64,000 nucleotides of DNA from Ferrimicrobium sp. (GCA_022690815.1 JALCZJ010000010.1:18796-82795); one strand, 5' to 3'. Positions 1 through 8,938 are shown, counted from the first letter of the stretch. Numbers and translations are program-made. Notes: generated from the sequence alone by a model not told the origin.

Positions 1-2
1 CG

Positions 3-475
3 ATGGGGTTCCGACCAGTTGGTCAACCAGACCGCAAAACGGTCACCTATGCGCGGGTGTCATCGAAGGATCAACAAGCAGACCTACAACGACAGGCCCA
101 TGTGCTCGAACGCTATTGTGCGTCGCAAGGGTGGATAGACGAGGTGATCTCCGATTTGGGTTCCGGTATGAACTGCCAGCAGAAAAGTCTCAAGCGCTTA
201 CTCGACGGCATCGTCAACGGAGAGGTTGAAAAGACTGGTTCTCACCCACACAGACCGACTTGAGGTTTGGTGCAGAGCTAGTGTTTGCCGTTTGTGCGGC
301 GAGAGAGTGCGAAGTGCTCATCATCAACCAAGGCCGAGATCCCTCCTTTGAAGAAGATCTAGCAAACGACGTCTTGGAGATCATTGAGGTCTTTGGTGCT
401 CGGTTCTACGGATCACGATCACACAAGGCGAAACGGATGATTGAATCCATGACCGAGGCGGTCGATAATCCGTGA
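3..475 (+). pseudogene. tnpA: IS607-type serine recombinase TnpA, frameshifted and cut by the window edge
   Basis: Remnant of the small serine recombinase that moves IS607 elements. The first part (3-263) has the catalytic-domain start TYARVSSKDQQADLQRQ, with the nucleophilic serine in ARVSS. The second part (260-475) has the helix segment LRFGAELVFAVCAARECEVL and the end FYGSRSHKAKRMIE. Between them, about 228-262, the family sequence RLVLTHxDRL is readable only in the third frame, so at least two small indels break the gene. The MerR-like N-terminal DNA-binding domain would lie upstream of base 1. The stop at 473-475 overlaps a GTG at 472 that I take as the original tnpB start, the usual tnpA-tnpB overlap. 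The element probably cannot move itself. Confidence 0.82.
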
Positions 476-1655
476 TAACCGCCCACAAGGGGCCGTCCAC
501 AAGCAGGCTAGCCACCGTGTGCGAGCTGGCGGTACAGCGTGTTTCGCGTATAACTGGAGATTAGCTCGTTGGAAAGAGCGCTACGAAGCTCATAAGGCAG
601 ACCCCTCTGTCCTGGCTCCAAGCCAGTACTTGCTTCGGTGCGAACTCAACAGCATCAAGCGTGAACCGTTCCCGTGGATGATGGATGTCACCAAGTGTGC
701 ACCCCAAGAAGCACTGATTGATTTGGGGTCGTCGTTCGACAACTTCTTCAAGGGCAGAGGTCGGTATCCAAAATTCAAGAAGAAGGGCATTTGCGACTCC
801 TTCTCTTTGTCGAGCGGGACTTTCGGAGTAGACCCCAACCGAGTCCGAATACCGAAATTTGGGTATGTTCGCATGTCAGAGCCATTGCGTTTTGATGGGC
901 GCATACTCTCGGCCACCGTATCAAGACGAACAGACCAATGGTTCGTAAGTTTTGCAGTTGAAGTCGATGATTCCTCTCCCACCATCAAAACCAAACGCTC
1001 GGTCGGTGTCGATCTTGGGGTTAAGACGCTGGCGACGCTCTCAAACGGAGAGAAGAGCGATGGGCCGAAAGCACAAGCCAAATTACTCAAGAAGCAACAC
1101 CGACTCAGCAAACAGCTCAGTCGCAAGCAGAAAGGTTCAAAGAACAGGCACAAAGCACAACTGAAGCTGGCGAGACTCAACGCGAGGATCGCCGACATAG
1201 GTAACGACTCACTCCACAAACTCACTACCGAACTGGCCTCGAACTACGAAGTGATCTGCATTGAAGCCTTGCATGTCCCTGGCATGGTTAACAACCACAA
1301 CCTTGCAAGAGCTGTGTCTGACATGGGGTTCTTCGAGTTCAAGCGACAGCTCTCGTACAAGTGCGAGAAGTTCGGTAGTCAGCTCGTGATTATTGACCGT
1401 TGGTATCCAAGCTCGAAGACTTGTTCCGCCTGCGGACGAGTAGCCGCGTCTATGCCGTTGAGCGTCCGTGAGTGGACCTGCGACGGTTGTGGTGCTTCCC
1501 ATGACCGAGACACCAACGCGGCGAGTTCCGCCGGAAGTAACGACTGTGGAGAAGAAAGCTCTGGCCAAACACCAAGCCTAGGTTTGGCGTCTGGTGAAAC
1601 TGGCTCCGACGAAGCAGTAAGTGAACTGCAAACCTACGTGAGTGGATTTGTGTGA
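472..1655 (+). pseudogene. tnpB: TnpB RNA-guided nuclease-like protein of the IS607 element, N-terminal frameshift
   Basis: TnpB proteins are transposon-encoded RuvC-type nucleases, ancestors of Cas12. The open frame from GTG 519 reads AGGTACFAYNW, the usual early TnpB motif, then RuvC-I (GVDLGVKTL), RuvC-II (ICIEALHVPG), a four-cysteine zinc ribbon (CSAC...CDGC) and RuvC-III (SHDRDTNAA), so the D-E-D catalytic set is kept. In-frame coding resemblance reaches upstream of 519 (HKQASHRVRAGG), whereas the expected start, GTG ATA ACC GCC CAC AAG (VITAHK) at 472, is in another frame. A frameshift or small deletion at about 490-500 therefore separates start from body. A shortened protein from GTG 519 could still be made. 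The 127 bp after the stop would hold the right end and any omega RNA; I cannot delimit them. Confidence 0.8.
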
Positions 1656-1782
1656 GGTTCATAGAACGGTTGAAGCGAGCGCGCCGACAGTGACTGGATG
1701 GATCGTGCGACTGAGGGCGTGGTGACGTGTCAGTTGAGCTGTGCTCGATCAAGCAGCGATCGTCGATCGACTGGCCTTCAAT

Positions 1783-2619
1783 CTACTGGTCCTCGATGAG
1801 TTGAAGCGGTGTTGAGCGAGGATCCGTGCAGCGGATAAGGATGACCTGCGTCGTGATATTGAAGGCTCCGTCGCATTCGATGAGGGCTTGAACCTTGTCG
1901 CCAAAGGGCGTGAGCAGATCGTACCCTAACTCGCTGGTCGTCATCGCAGCGGTGGTCGATGCTGCGTAGGCGAAGAGCGCCTCCGCGTTGTCACAACGCG
2001 GCGAGCTGGTAAGGAGCCTTGATTCGACGTGGTGAAAGGTGGCACCGGCGTCGGCGAGCAATCGATCAATAGGCAGCTCAAGGTTCATCAAGGCAAGGTT
2101 TGGTTCCTGGGTGTTAAGCCCTCGATCGTCGAGAAGCTCGTCCCAGAGCCGGCGCATCTCTTGAAGGTGGATCTCGGTGTTGGAAGTTGCGATGAGAACA
2201 CCTTCGGGGGTGAGGACGCGAGCGAATTGGGCCAAGGCCTGTTGGGGGTGCGCCAAATGATAGAGCATGTGGGCAGCGACGATGCGATCGATCGAGGCGC
2301 TGGTAAAGGGGAGTGTCTCAGCGTCGGCCACGACTCGTGTCCATGTTCCACCGACCCCTTTGAGCATGCCGAGGGAGAGGTCGAGGGCGATCGCCGAGCC
2401 GCCATCTTTGGTGATGGCATGTGCATAGCGCCCGTCCCCGGTACCGACATCGAGTGCGCGCATGCCTTGGGTGACACCTAGGGCATCGCGGACCTCGGCG
2501 ACGAGATCGATCTTGGGCTGTTGATAGTCATAGATGGCGATCCTCGCTCCGAGTCGTGTCGCATCAGCGTAGGCGAACGACGTCAGGTAGGAGTGGTCGA
2601 CCCTGCGTCGCTCCATCAT
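1783..2619 (-). CDS. Class I SAM-dependent methyltransferase
   Basis: Predicted soluble methyltransferase of 278 residues. The SAM-binding glycine-rich motif ALDVGTGDGRYAHAI is at about residues 54-68, followed by the acidic motif IALDLS and by ADAETLPFTSASIDRIVAAHMLYHLAHP, the typical motif II-III region of UbiE/Methyltransf_11 enzymes. The C-terminal third is not diagnostic, so the substrate is unknown. It begins with two tandem ATG codons that fall inside a 14-bp tandem repeat. The neighbour downstream on the same strand is the tnpB end; upstream, 64 bp away, a 3-hydroxyacyl-CoA dehydrogenase is read in the same direction, so co-transcription is possible but not shown. Confidence 0.8.
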   Translation of the reverse strand: MMERRRVDHSYLTSFAYADATRLGARIAIYDYQQPKIDLVAEVRDALGVTQGMRALDVGTGDGRYAHAITKDGGSAIALDLSLGMLKGVGGTWTRVVADAETLPFTSASIDRIVAAHMLYHLAHPQQALAQFARVLTPEGVLIATSNTEIHLQEMRRLWDELLDDRGLNTQEPNLALMNLELPIDRLLADAGATFHHVESRLLTSSPRCDNAEALFAYAASTTAAMTTSELGYDLLTPFGDKVQALIECDGAFNITTQVILIRCTDPRSTPLQLIEDQ

Positions 2620-2647
2620 GATCGCTCCATCAGGATCGCTCTATCAG
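2606..2647. repeat. Three 14-bp tandem repeats over a start codon
   Basis: Three imperfect copies of a 14-bp unit (consensus GATCGCTCCATCAG) at 2606-2619, 2620-2633 and 2634-2647. The first copy contains the ATG codons of the methyltransferase gene on the minus strand, so the repeat covers its start codon and ribosome-binding region. Copy number change would alter the leader rather than the protein. Confidence 0.75.
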
Positions 2648-2683
2648 GGCTGCCCCACCATGGTTGATCGGTCCACGGTGTCA

Positions 2684-3574
2684 TCAGTCGCCGTCAGTCC
2701 CCGGATCTTGGTCGTCACCCGCGGGGTAACGGTAGAAGCCTTCTCCGGACTCGACCCCAAGTTTGCCCTGATCGAGGAGGTGTTCTTTTAGGTAGTTGGC
2801 GAACGCTTGCTGGTTGGCATCGCCGGCCGCAGACACCGCGTACGCGGTGCGAATTCCGATGACGTCAAAGACTTGGAAGGGCCCGGCTGGGGCACCCGTG
2901 GCGGTCCGCCAGGTCAGGTCGATCATCGCTGGGTCGGCGGCCCCATCCATGAAGAGCGAGCTTGCCGCCATCAGCCATGGGACCAGGAGCGAATTGAGCA
3001 GGTAACCTGCCTGCTCCTTCTTGATCTCGATCGGGATCATACCGATCTGCTTGGCAAAGGTCACCACTTGCTCGTAGATGGCGGGGTCGGTGGACGAGGT
3101 ACCCATGACTTCCGCGGTGTTGTGTCGCCAGATCTGGTTGGCAAAGTGCAGCGCTAAGAATCGATCTGGGCGTCCGGTTGCGTCCATCAGGTCGCTCGGG
3201 AGCAGCGTCGAGGTGTTGGTGGCAATGATCGTCGTCGGTGCCAACATGGGCCCAAGCTTTGTATAAAAGCTCCGCTTGATCTCAAGGTCCTCTGGAATGG
3301 CCTCAATCACGAGGTCGGCTCCTTGCGCAGCCTCGCTGAGGTCGGTCGTTAGGGTGATTCTCTCGAACCCCGCCTGTGCCTTGACCGGATCACGATCGAG
3401 AACGCGGATCCCATAGCTATCACGTAACTGCTCGAGTCTCACCCGGCCCACGTCAAGGCTCTCCTGGTTAACGTCGTAACCGGTGACTGCAAAGCCGGAG
3501 TAGGCGCTGTGGTAGGCGATCTGGGCGCCTAAAACTCCAAGTCCGGCGACGACGACATGGTGAAATTGCTTCAT
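2684..3574 (-). CDS. 3-hydroxyacyl-CoA dehydrogenase
   Basis: NAD-dependent oxidation of 3-hydroxyacyl-CoA to 3-ketoacyl-CoA (fatty acid or hydroxybutyrate metabolism). The N-terminal Rossmann motif is VVVAGLGVLGAQIAYHSA, the domain continues through IEAIPEDLEIKRSFYTKLG and ATNTSTLLPSDL, and the C-terminal dimer domain shows GYLLNSLLVPWL and ESGEGFYRYP near the end. I choose ATG 3574 (MKQFHHVVV), because the frame upstream to 3649 encodes basic, non-family residues. At about 296 residues it is standard length. The dehydrogenase at 49928 belongs to the same superfamily but is not a close copy. The acyl chain preference cannot be read from sequence. Confidence 0.85.
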   Translation of the reverse strand: MKQFHHVVVAGLGVLGAQIAYHSAYSGFAVTGYDVNQESLDVGRVRLEQLRDSYGIRVLDRDPVKAQAGFERITLTTDLSEAAQGADLVIEAIPEDLEIKRSFYTKLGPMLAPTTIIATNTSTLLPSDLMDATGRPDRFLALHFANQIWRHNTAEVMGTSSTDPAIYEQVVTFAKQIGMIPIEIKKEQAGYLLNSLLVPWLMAASSLFMDGAADPAMIDLTWRTATGAPAGPFQVFDVIGIRTAYAVSAAGDANQQAFANYLKEHLLDQGKLGVESGEGFYRYPAGDDQDPGTDGD

Positions 3575-3587
3575 AACCAAGATGGTA

Positions 3588-5042
3588 CTACTGCAGCGCT
3601 TCGATCTTCGTATTCTCGGCGCTGGTCTTGATCCTGGTGCCGTTACCACTGTTAAAAAGCGATGCGTTCAAGCACGGTCCACTTGCTCCCGCAAGCTGAG
3701 TCACCTGAAACTGGTCGCTCGACAACGATCCTGGTTGCTCGGTGGTCACCTGACAAAGGAAGCTCTGGACGGCCTGCGAGACCGACCCATTTGCGCTGGT
3801 GTTGACGCCGAGATTTGAGAACGTGACGGGGGAGTTGAGGGTTGGAACCTGAAGGATGGCCCCATTCGTCGTCGATGGTGCCTCCACGATCCACTCAGCC
3901 GATGCGCCAGGACCGTTGTAGGTCTGGGTTGTGGTAAAGGCGTTGCCGGTGGTGTCGTCGATGATCTGAATCTCCCAGTTGGCGGCGCTGTCGGTCTTGT
4001 AGATGTTGATGGTCACCTGATCGCCTGCGGAGATGGTGAGGGTGTTGACATTGGTCTGCACGTTTGGGAGGATCTCCCACCACGGATAGACCTGATAGGT
4101 CGAACCGTTCCCGACCGGCGTGAGCTCAACCCCAGCCTGGATCAACGATGCGTTGTTGGCGCCATCGATGCCGACCCATTCAGAGAGCGAGCAGGTTGGC
4201 CCCGGTTGAGAACCCAAGCAGTAGGAGGGTTGGTTGGCCGAGAGCGTAGGGACAATAAAGGTTCCGGTGATCGCGTCATAGCTCCCCGGTTCGACGTAGT
4301 AGCCGGCCCAGTTCGACGAGGCCTGCGGCGTGACGCTGGTGGTGAGACCCTGGAGTGGCTCGGTGACGGCGAGGTCGAGAGACTGGGTGCTCGTGGCAGC
4401 GCCATTCGTCGCCGTCACGGTGACGGTCGAGACCCCCGGGCTTGTCGGGGTCCCCTGGATGGTCCCAGACTGGGTCAAGCTGAGGCCGGCTGGCAATCCC
4501 GTTGCGCTCAACGTACCTGCCGTCCCCAGGTTGGTAGCGGTGATCGACGAAGCATAGGGCTCGCCCACGATCGCGCTCGGCAACGCAGTCGTGGTGATCG
4601 TCGGTGTCGTGGACGTGGCGGCCATCGCAACGATTGGAGCAGAGATGCGCTTGCCCACGAGGCTGCCCTCGAATGGCGCATCCCCAAAGTCAAAGACTCC
4701 ACCGTCGGCCGCCACCATCCAGTATCCGCCACCGTTCGGTGCCGCAGCCATCCCCACGATCGGAGCATTGAGTGGATGCGACCCCCCAAGCCCGGTCAAC
4801 CCATAGGTGTAAGTCGACCCGTAAGAAGGTGTCCCGAACGCATAGGCACCCCCATCCTTGCTGGCGAGATAGTAGCCAGGCTGTGAAGGGGCCGTGTCCG
4901 CGGTGAGTTGGGTTGCACCCAAAGTAGACGTTTGGCTCGGTGGTCGCTGTGAGGTCGCCGGCGATGTGTCGGTTCGTGTCGCGTTCGGCCATGCGAGCAG
5001 TGCGAGCGCGACGATGACCGCCATGACCAGAATTCGACGCAT
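3588..5042 (-). CDS. Secreted glutamic (G1/eqolisin-type) peptidase with N-terminal repeat and Ig-like domain
   Basis: Probable extracellular protease active at acid pH. Start ATG 5042 follows AGGAG closely and opens an uncleaved anchor or signal peptide (MRRILVMAVIVALALLAW). Next come about two copies of a glycine-rich repeat (GYWMVAADGGVFDFGDAPF), also used in the CAP protein at 12854, then a putative Ig domain (LPAGLSLTQSGTIQGTPTSPG). The C-terminal half matches peptidase family G1: ASSNWAGYY, EWVGIDG, the catalytic glutamine in SLIQAG and the catalytic glutamate in SAEWIVEAP. Both catalytic residues are present. Family G1 was first known from fungi. The gene stands alone, with its stop 13 bp from the dehydrogenase start, read in the same direction. 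Confidence 0.85.
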   Translation of the reverse strand: MRRILVMAVIVALALLAWPNATRTDTSPATSQRPPSQTSTLGATQLTADTAPSQPGYYLASKDGGAYAFGTPSYGSTYTYGLTGLGGSHPLNAPIVGMAAAPNGGGYWMVAADGGVFDFGDAPFEGSLVGKRISAPIVAMAATSTTPTITTTALPSAIVGEPYASSITATNLGTAGTLSATGLPAGLSLTQSGTIQGTPTSPGVSTVTVTATNGAATSTQSLDLAVTEPLQGLTTSVTPQASSNWAGYYVEPGSYDAITGTFIVPTLSANQPSYCLGSQPGPTCSLSEWVGIDGANNASLIQAGVELTPVGNGSTYQVYPWWEILPNVQTNVNTLTISAGDQVTINIYKTDSAANWEIQIIDDTTGNAFTTTQTYNGPGASAEWIVEAPSTTNGAILQVPTLNSPVTFSNLGVNTSANGSVSQAVQSFLCQVTTEQPGSLSSDQFQVTQLAGASGPCLNASLFNSGNGTRIKTSAENTKIEALQ

Positions 5043-5593
5043 CCGTTTTTTCTCCTCGGCTGACTCAGCGTATGACCGGCACTGAACGCGACTCCCCCTG
5101 CGACGCCTGGCCACCTGAGCTCTACCGTTCGTTGGTGCCTAGTCTAGGGGTTGCCTTTGCGAATTGAGAAGTCAAAGGCTTCACCATTGCGATCATCTGG
5201 CGTATTGTCGCCGCTGACGCAAATGCCTCGCCGTCGTTTTGCGGTTATGGGTGCATTGCAGCGTCGCCGATTGCCTCGACGTAGTGCCCTGTGAGGAGAG
5301 AGCGGTAGCAACCTGGGGAGATGAACAAAGCGTTAGCCAGGGCCGCAATCGAGGCCCGGTCACGAGGGCCATCTGGGTTTTCACCCTGCCAGCGAAGCCT
5401 TTGATCGCTGTCGCAGCCAGCGGTGGTATGACTGATATAAGTTGACAGGGGTGGGCCGCCGACCGAAAAGACGCTGGTGTCTACAACATCTGCGGTAGGG
5501 TGCAGAGGTACTGCGCCGAGCAGTGTTGGGCAGGGCAAAGGCGGTGATCATGCACCGTGGCCAGAGCGTTGGGTCGAGAGAGCGTAAGTTCAG
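5043..5593. other. Intergenic region, nothing recognised
   Basis: Divergent gap of about 550 bp between the G1 peptidase and the kinase gene. It must hold both promoters. The open frames within it are short, mutually overlapping and have no recognisable protein similarity. I see no RNA gene or clear repeat. Confidence 0.5.
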
Positions 5594-6148
5594 ATGGTGA
5601 ATGTCGAGGCAATCGTTGCCATGATTCGCGGGTGCGTGCTACCCGCCGGTATGAGTACCCGCGTCATCGCCATCGATGGCCTTGGTGGGGCTGGCAAGAC
5701 GACATTGGCAGCCATCCTTAGCACGTGGCTCGATGATTGTCCGGTACTACATACCGATGACTTCGCCTCCTGGGAAAACAATCTTGACTGGGCGCCTCGC
5801 CTACTTGAGCAGGTGCTGGTTCCGCTTCGAGCAAAGAGGCGGGTTCGTTATCAACGCTACGACTGGATCGCGCGGGCGCTCGGTGAGTGGGTCGAGGTTG
5901 ACCCGACTCCCTTCGTCATCCTTGAGGGTGTCTCATCGTCTCGGGATCAGTTCCGTGGGGACCTAGCGTTGACGATCTGGGTGGAGACGCCCCGAGATGA
6001 ACGCCTCCGACGAGGGCTGGCTCGCGATGGTGAAGCCATGCGAGCCTATTGGGAGCAGTGGATGCGCGATGAGGATCGCTATTTCGATCAAGAGCGCCCT
6101 GATCGACGGGCAGATATCGTACTCGATGGCTCCCAACCATGGACCTAG
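5594..6148 (+). CDS. Uridine kinase-like P-loop phosphotransferase
   Basis: Predicted small-molecule kinase of 184 residues. A Walker A motif lies in VIAIDGLGGAGKTTLAAIL (about residues 24-42), followed by LHTDDF, the acidic motif that in uridine kinases coordinates magnesium and substrate, and by VILEGVSSSRDQF, a Walker B-like strand. The tail WMRDEDRYFDQERPDRRADIVLDG is typical of this uncharacterised actinobacterial branch. An ATG at 5651 is an alternative start, but homologues usually carry a short helix before the P-loop, as here. The substrate is unknown. It converges on the lipoprotein gene, leaving 6 bp between stops. Confidence 0.75.
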   Translation: MVNVEAIVAMIRGCVLPAGMSTRVIAIDGLGGAGKTTLAAILSTWLDDCPVLHTDDFASWENNLDWAPRLLEQVLVPLRAKRRVRYQRYDWIARALGEWVEVDPTPFVILEGVSSSRDQFRGDLALTIWVETPRDERLRRGLARDGEAMRAYWEQWMRDEDRYFDQERPDRRADIVLDGSQPWT

Positions 6149-6154
6149 GGCGAA

Positions 6155-6583
6155 CTAGGAGACCAGGGTGCGTTCGAACGAATAGCGCTTGCCCTCAAAG
6201 GTGTAGACGATCTTGACGTGAGTAAACACCCTCGAATGACCATCGACGGTAGTGGGATCGGTGAGGGTGATCTGGGTGTGAGGGTAGAAGTCCATCGAGG
6301 CCACTTTGCAGACCGGATTACACGGGGCAACCCCTAGGCGCCCGGTTCCGGTGGCGCTGTTGGCGCTCCAACTCGTCCAAGTTGCATCGGCGACGAGAGG
6401 GGAGGACGTGGCGCAGTTAAGAATGAAAAACGATGGCTCGCTCAATCGTTGTTTGGAACAGGACAAAACCCAACCGTGGTCGGAGGCGAGCTTGTGGCTG
6501 GCAACGCTCACAGAGCCACAAGCGCTCAGGCCAAGCCCAGCGACTAGCCCCACAAGGCACACAAGGAGGATTCTTCTCATCAC
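6155..6583 (-). CDS. Small putative lipoprotein
   Basis: A 142-residue exported protein of unknown function. The N-terminus MMRRILLVCLVGLVAGLGLS is a lipoprotein signal peptide ending in a lipobox LSAC, so the cysteine at about 22 would be lipidated. The mature part has three further cysteines (LSCSKQR, LNCATSS, APCNPVCK region) and no recognisable domain. The first codon is GTG, with ATG as codon 2; no Shine-Dalgarno is visible upstream, so it may be leaderless. It faces about 1 kb without a confident gene. Confidence 0.65.
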   Translation of the reverse strand: MMRRILLVCLVGLVAGLGLSACGSVSVASHKLASDHGWVLSCSKQRLSEPSFFILNCATSSPLVADATWTSWSANSATGTGRLGVAPCNPVCKVASMDFYPHTQITLTDPTTVDGHSRVFTHVKIVYTFEGKRYSFERTLVS

Positions 6584-7124
6584 GTGCCAAGCCTACCAAC
6601 AGTGGATCCTGGTCGCTGAAGTGGTGGTTTCAGGCGGGTACCATCCAGAGGTGATTGAGCGTCGCCTGATCGAACGTAAGTGTTACCCCAGCGTGCCAGC
6701 TGGAGCGGTCTTCTGGTATTCGATTCGCGTAGACCCTAAATCACCCCTGTCGGCCCCTCGTCGACACACTCAGTCACGCGGCCTGTGAAGTCCTTGCTGA
6801 TGACGAGTCTGGTTGTGGATATCGGCGACAAAGACGAGGGGCCAGTCCCGGCTGGCATCCGATGAGCCAGACGATTTGAGCAGCAACGTTGGGCCGAGTC
6901 CAGTCCCCCCCCAGAGACCAGTGATGTGGCAGCGATGGCTGCATGAGTGGTGGCTACAGTTCGTACTTGGTTCTCGGCTTTATTGTGCGTGTCTGAGAGA
7001 TGGTGATCTCAGATTCTGGAAGACGCGGGTCGCTTCGACAAGGTAGCAAAGGCTCTGCCGTGGGTTGCTTGTGTTGGAGAGCGGGGTGATGTACTTTTCG
7101 TTGAATGATCAATTCGTGACTCTG

Positions 7125-7196
7125 TCGATGATCACCGCTAGGTCGATGATCACCGCTAGGTCGATGATCACCGCTAGGTCGATGGTCACCGCTAGG
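7125..7196. repeat. Four 18-bp tandem repeats
   Basis: Four head-to-tail copies of TCGATGATCACCGCTAGG, at 7125, 7143, 7161 and 7179. The last copy has one change (GATGGTC). A partial fifth copy begins at 7197. Eighteen bases keep every frame open, which explains the long but meaningless open frames across it. There are no spacers, so it is not CRISPR. Confidence 0.9.
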
Positions 7197-7492
7197 TCGA
7201 TCAGCCCGCACCTGGGGCGCCACGGTGGGGAAAATCGACCGCGCAAACGTGGAGGTGTTAGCGGTTGATTATCACGTTGCTCTCAAGTCTTGCCCAGGGT
7301 CTCAGCGTAGTCTCATGCGTGATAGTATTGGCCGGGGTTAGAGCTGTTGTGCGGCGTCACCTTGGCGCGGTTTCGACTCGTTGGTGGAGCTCGGTGATAC
7401 GAGATTGTGAACGTGTAGGTCCGCGGCATTGGCTCTCCATGACGGTAGACGTTGGTACGAGTGGTCGGCCACGCCGACCGGTAGACACGATC

Positions 7493-7543
7493 GTTGGTTA
7501 GACATAGCAGTTGGTTAGACATAGCAGTTGGCTGGATGCAGCG
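7493..7543. repeat. Three 17-bp tandem repeats upstream of sqdB
   Basis: Two exact copies of GTTGGTTAGACATAGCA (7493-7509, 7510-7526) and a diverged third (7527-7543, GTTGGCTGGATGCAGCG). They lie about 70-120 bp before the sqdB start, where they could affect promoter spacing. That role is inference. Confidence 0.8.
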
Positions 7544-7610
7544 GTTGCTTGACGGTGGTAGGCGGTCAAAGCACTCGAACGGTTAAGCTGCTCGAAGGAA
7601 ATGAGGAAAG

Positions 7611-8792
7611 ATGAAGATCATAGTTTTTGGTGGTGACGGTTTCTGTGGTTGGCCAACGGCCCTACACCTCTCCTCGGTTGGTCACGAGGTCGTGATCGTC
7701 GACAACCTCTCACGCCGCAAGATCGACATCGACATGGAGACCGAGTCACTGACCCCGATCTCGCCGCTGAGCGTTCGGGTCAACACCTGGCATGAGGTAT
7801 CAAATCACACGATCAGAACTCACCTCCTTGACTTGGCCACCGAGTTCGACCGCTTACGAGAGCTGTTAGTCACTGAGAAGCCCGATGCTGTTGTCCACTT
7901 TGCTGAGCAACGCTCAGCTCCCTATTCAATGCGCTCGGTAGATACCAAGCGCTATACGGTAGACAACAACATCCGAGCCACCCACAACCTGCTTGCCGCC
8001 ATCGCCGATACCGATCTGCCGGTGCATCTGGTACACCTTGGCACCATGGGTGTCTATGGCTATGGCTGGTCCGATGACTCCTTGATCCCAGAGGGCTACC
8101 TCGAGGTCATGCTCGAGACCCCAGCTGGAGTCGTCAAGCGTGACATCTTGCACCCCACAAGCCCTGGCTCGGTCTATCACATGACCAAGACCCTCGACCA
8201 GTTGATGTTTGCCTTCTATGCCAAGAATGATCGCATCCGCGTCACCGACTTACACCAAGGCATCGTCTGGGGAACCCAGACCCCCCAAACCGTGGTCGAT
8301 GAGCGCCTGATCAATCGCTTTGACTATGACGGAGACTACGGGACGGTATTGAATCGCTTCCTCATGCAGGCCGCCATCGGCCACCCACTGACCGTACACG
8401 GTACCGGAGGTCAGACCCGTGCCTTCATCCACATCACCGACACGGTGCGCTGCATTGAACTCGCCATTACCAACCCGCCAGAGCCAGGAGACCGTCCCCG
8501 CATCCTCAACCAGGTCACCGAGACCCACCGGGTTAGAGACCTGGCCAACCTGGTCGCCAGCCACACTGGGGCCGAGGTTCAAAACCTCCCCAACCCACGC
8601 CTTGAGGCCGACGAGAATACCCTCAAGGTCGACAACCACACCTTCCTGGAGCTTGGCCTCAACCCCACTACCCTCTCCGATGGCCTCATGGCTGAGGTCC
8701 GCGAGGTCGCGGGCAAGTACGCCTTTAGGGTGGACGACTCCAAGATCCTTGCCCGCTCCCTGTGGCGAAAGGATATGGGCACCCAGGCGTAG
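7611..8792 (+). CDS. sqdB: UDP-sulfoquinovose synthase
   Basis: Converts UDP-glucose and sulfite to UDP-sulfoquinovose, the headgroup donor of the sulfolipid SQDG. This short-chain dehydrogenase-type enzyme opens with the family-specific NAD motif GGDGFCGWPTALHL, then VDNLSRRKID, the conserved VHFAEQRSAPYSMRS, and the catalytic YHMTK (Y-x3-K) near residue 187. The length of 393 matches SQD1/SqdB proteins. The start ATG has a GAGGAAAG site. The glycosyltransferase that would attach the sugar to diacylglycerol (SqdX/SqdD type) is not in this window. A strong hairpin follows the stop. Sulfolipids replace phospholipids under phosphate limitation in some bacteria; use here is inferred. Confidence 0.88.
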   Translation: MKIIVFGGDGFCGWPTALHLSSVGHEVVIVDNLSRRKIDIDMETESLTPISPLSVRVNTWHEVSNHTIRTHLLDLATEFDRLRELLVTEKPDAVVHFAEQRSAPYSMRSVDTKRYTVDNNIRATHNLLAAIADTDLPVHLVHLGTMGVYGYGWSDDSLIPEGYLEVMLETPAGVVKRDILHPTSPGSVYHMTKTLDQLMFAFYAKNDRIRVTDLHQGIVWGTQTPQTVVDERLINRFDYDGDYGTVLNRFLMQAAIGHPLTVHGTGGQTRAFIHITDTVRCIELAITNPPEPGDRPRILNQVTETHRVRDLANLVASHTGAEVQNLPNPRLEADENTLKVDNHTFLELGLNPTTLSDGLMAEVREVAGKYAFRVDDSKILARSLWRKDMGTQA

Positions 8793-8883
8793 ACCCAGCC
8801 GACACAGCGATGGATGCCTGGTTTAATGAGGGCATCTGCCACGTGACGATGGGCCGCATGCGCTCAGTACGGCGCGTCAAGCC

Positions 8884-8904
8884 GGGCGATAGCCCGTATC
8901 GCCC
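8884..8904. terminator. Candidate bidirectional terminator hairpin
   Basis: Perfect 8-bp stem GGGCGATA/TATCGCCC (8884-8891 and 8897-8904) with a 5-base loop, between the converging sqdB and ArdC-like genes. No long T-run follows on either side, so intrinsic termination is likely but not certain. Confidence 0.6.
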
Positions 8905-8938
8905 TTGATACCAGGGATCGAGGCTTTCAACACGGCGC

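Larger units (their letters stand above)
6584..7610. other. 1-kb region without a confident gene, with two tandem repeats
   Basis: No open frame here has recognisable similarity or a convincing start. The region holds an 18-bp repeat (7125-7196), a 17-bp repeat (7493-7543) and an inverted repeat GGTCGG/CCGACC (7463-7468 and 7474-7479). The sequence directly before 7611 supplies the sqdB leader, with a GAGGAAAG ribosome-binding site. Confidence 0.5.

Noticed and set aside
590..1225. 211-codon open frame antisense to tnpB
   Set aside because: Mirror of the tnpB coding bias; composition rich in Ser/Arg/Leu with no domain.
4206..4886. 226-codon open frame opposite the G1 peptidase
   Set aside because: Arg/Gly-rich shadow frame; the minus-strand gene has signal peptide, domains and ribosome-binding site.
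6306..6788. 160-codon plus-strand frame opposite the lipoprotein
   Set aside because: The minus-strand frame has a lipobox signal peptide; this one has no recognisable feature.
7065..7268. Possible repeat protein across the 18-bp array
   Set aside because: The 18-bp unit keeps all frames open; the translated repeats have no ribosome-binding site or similarity.
7125..7543. CRISPR array
   Set aside because: Repeats are head-to-tail with no spacers and no cas genes nearby.
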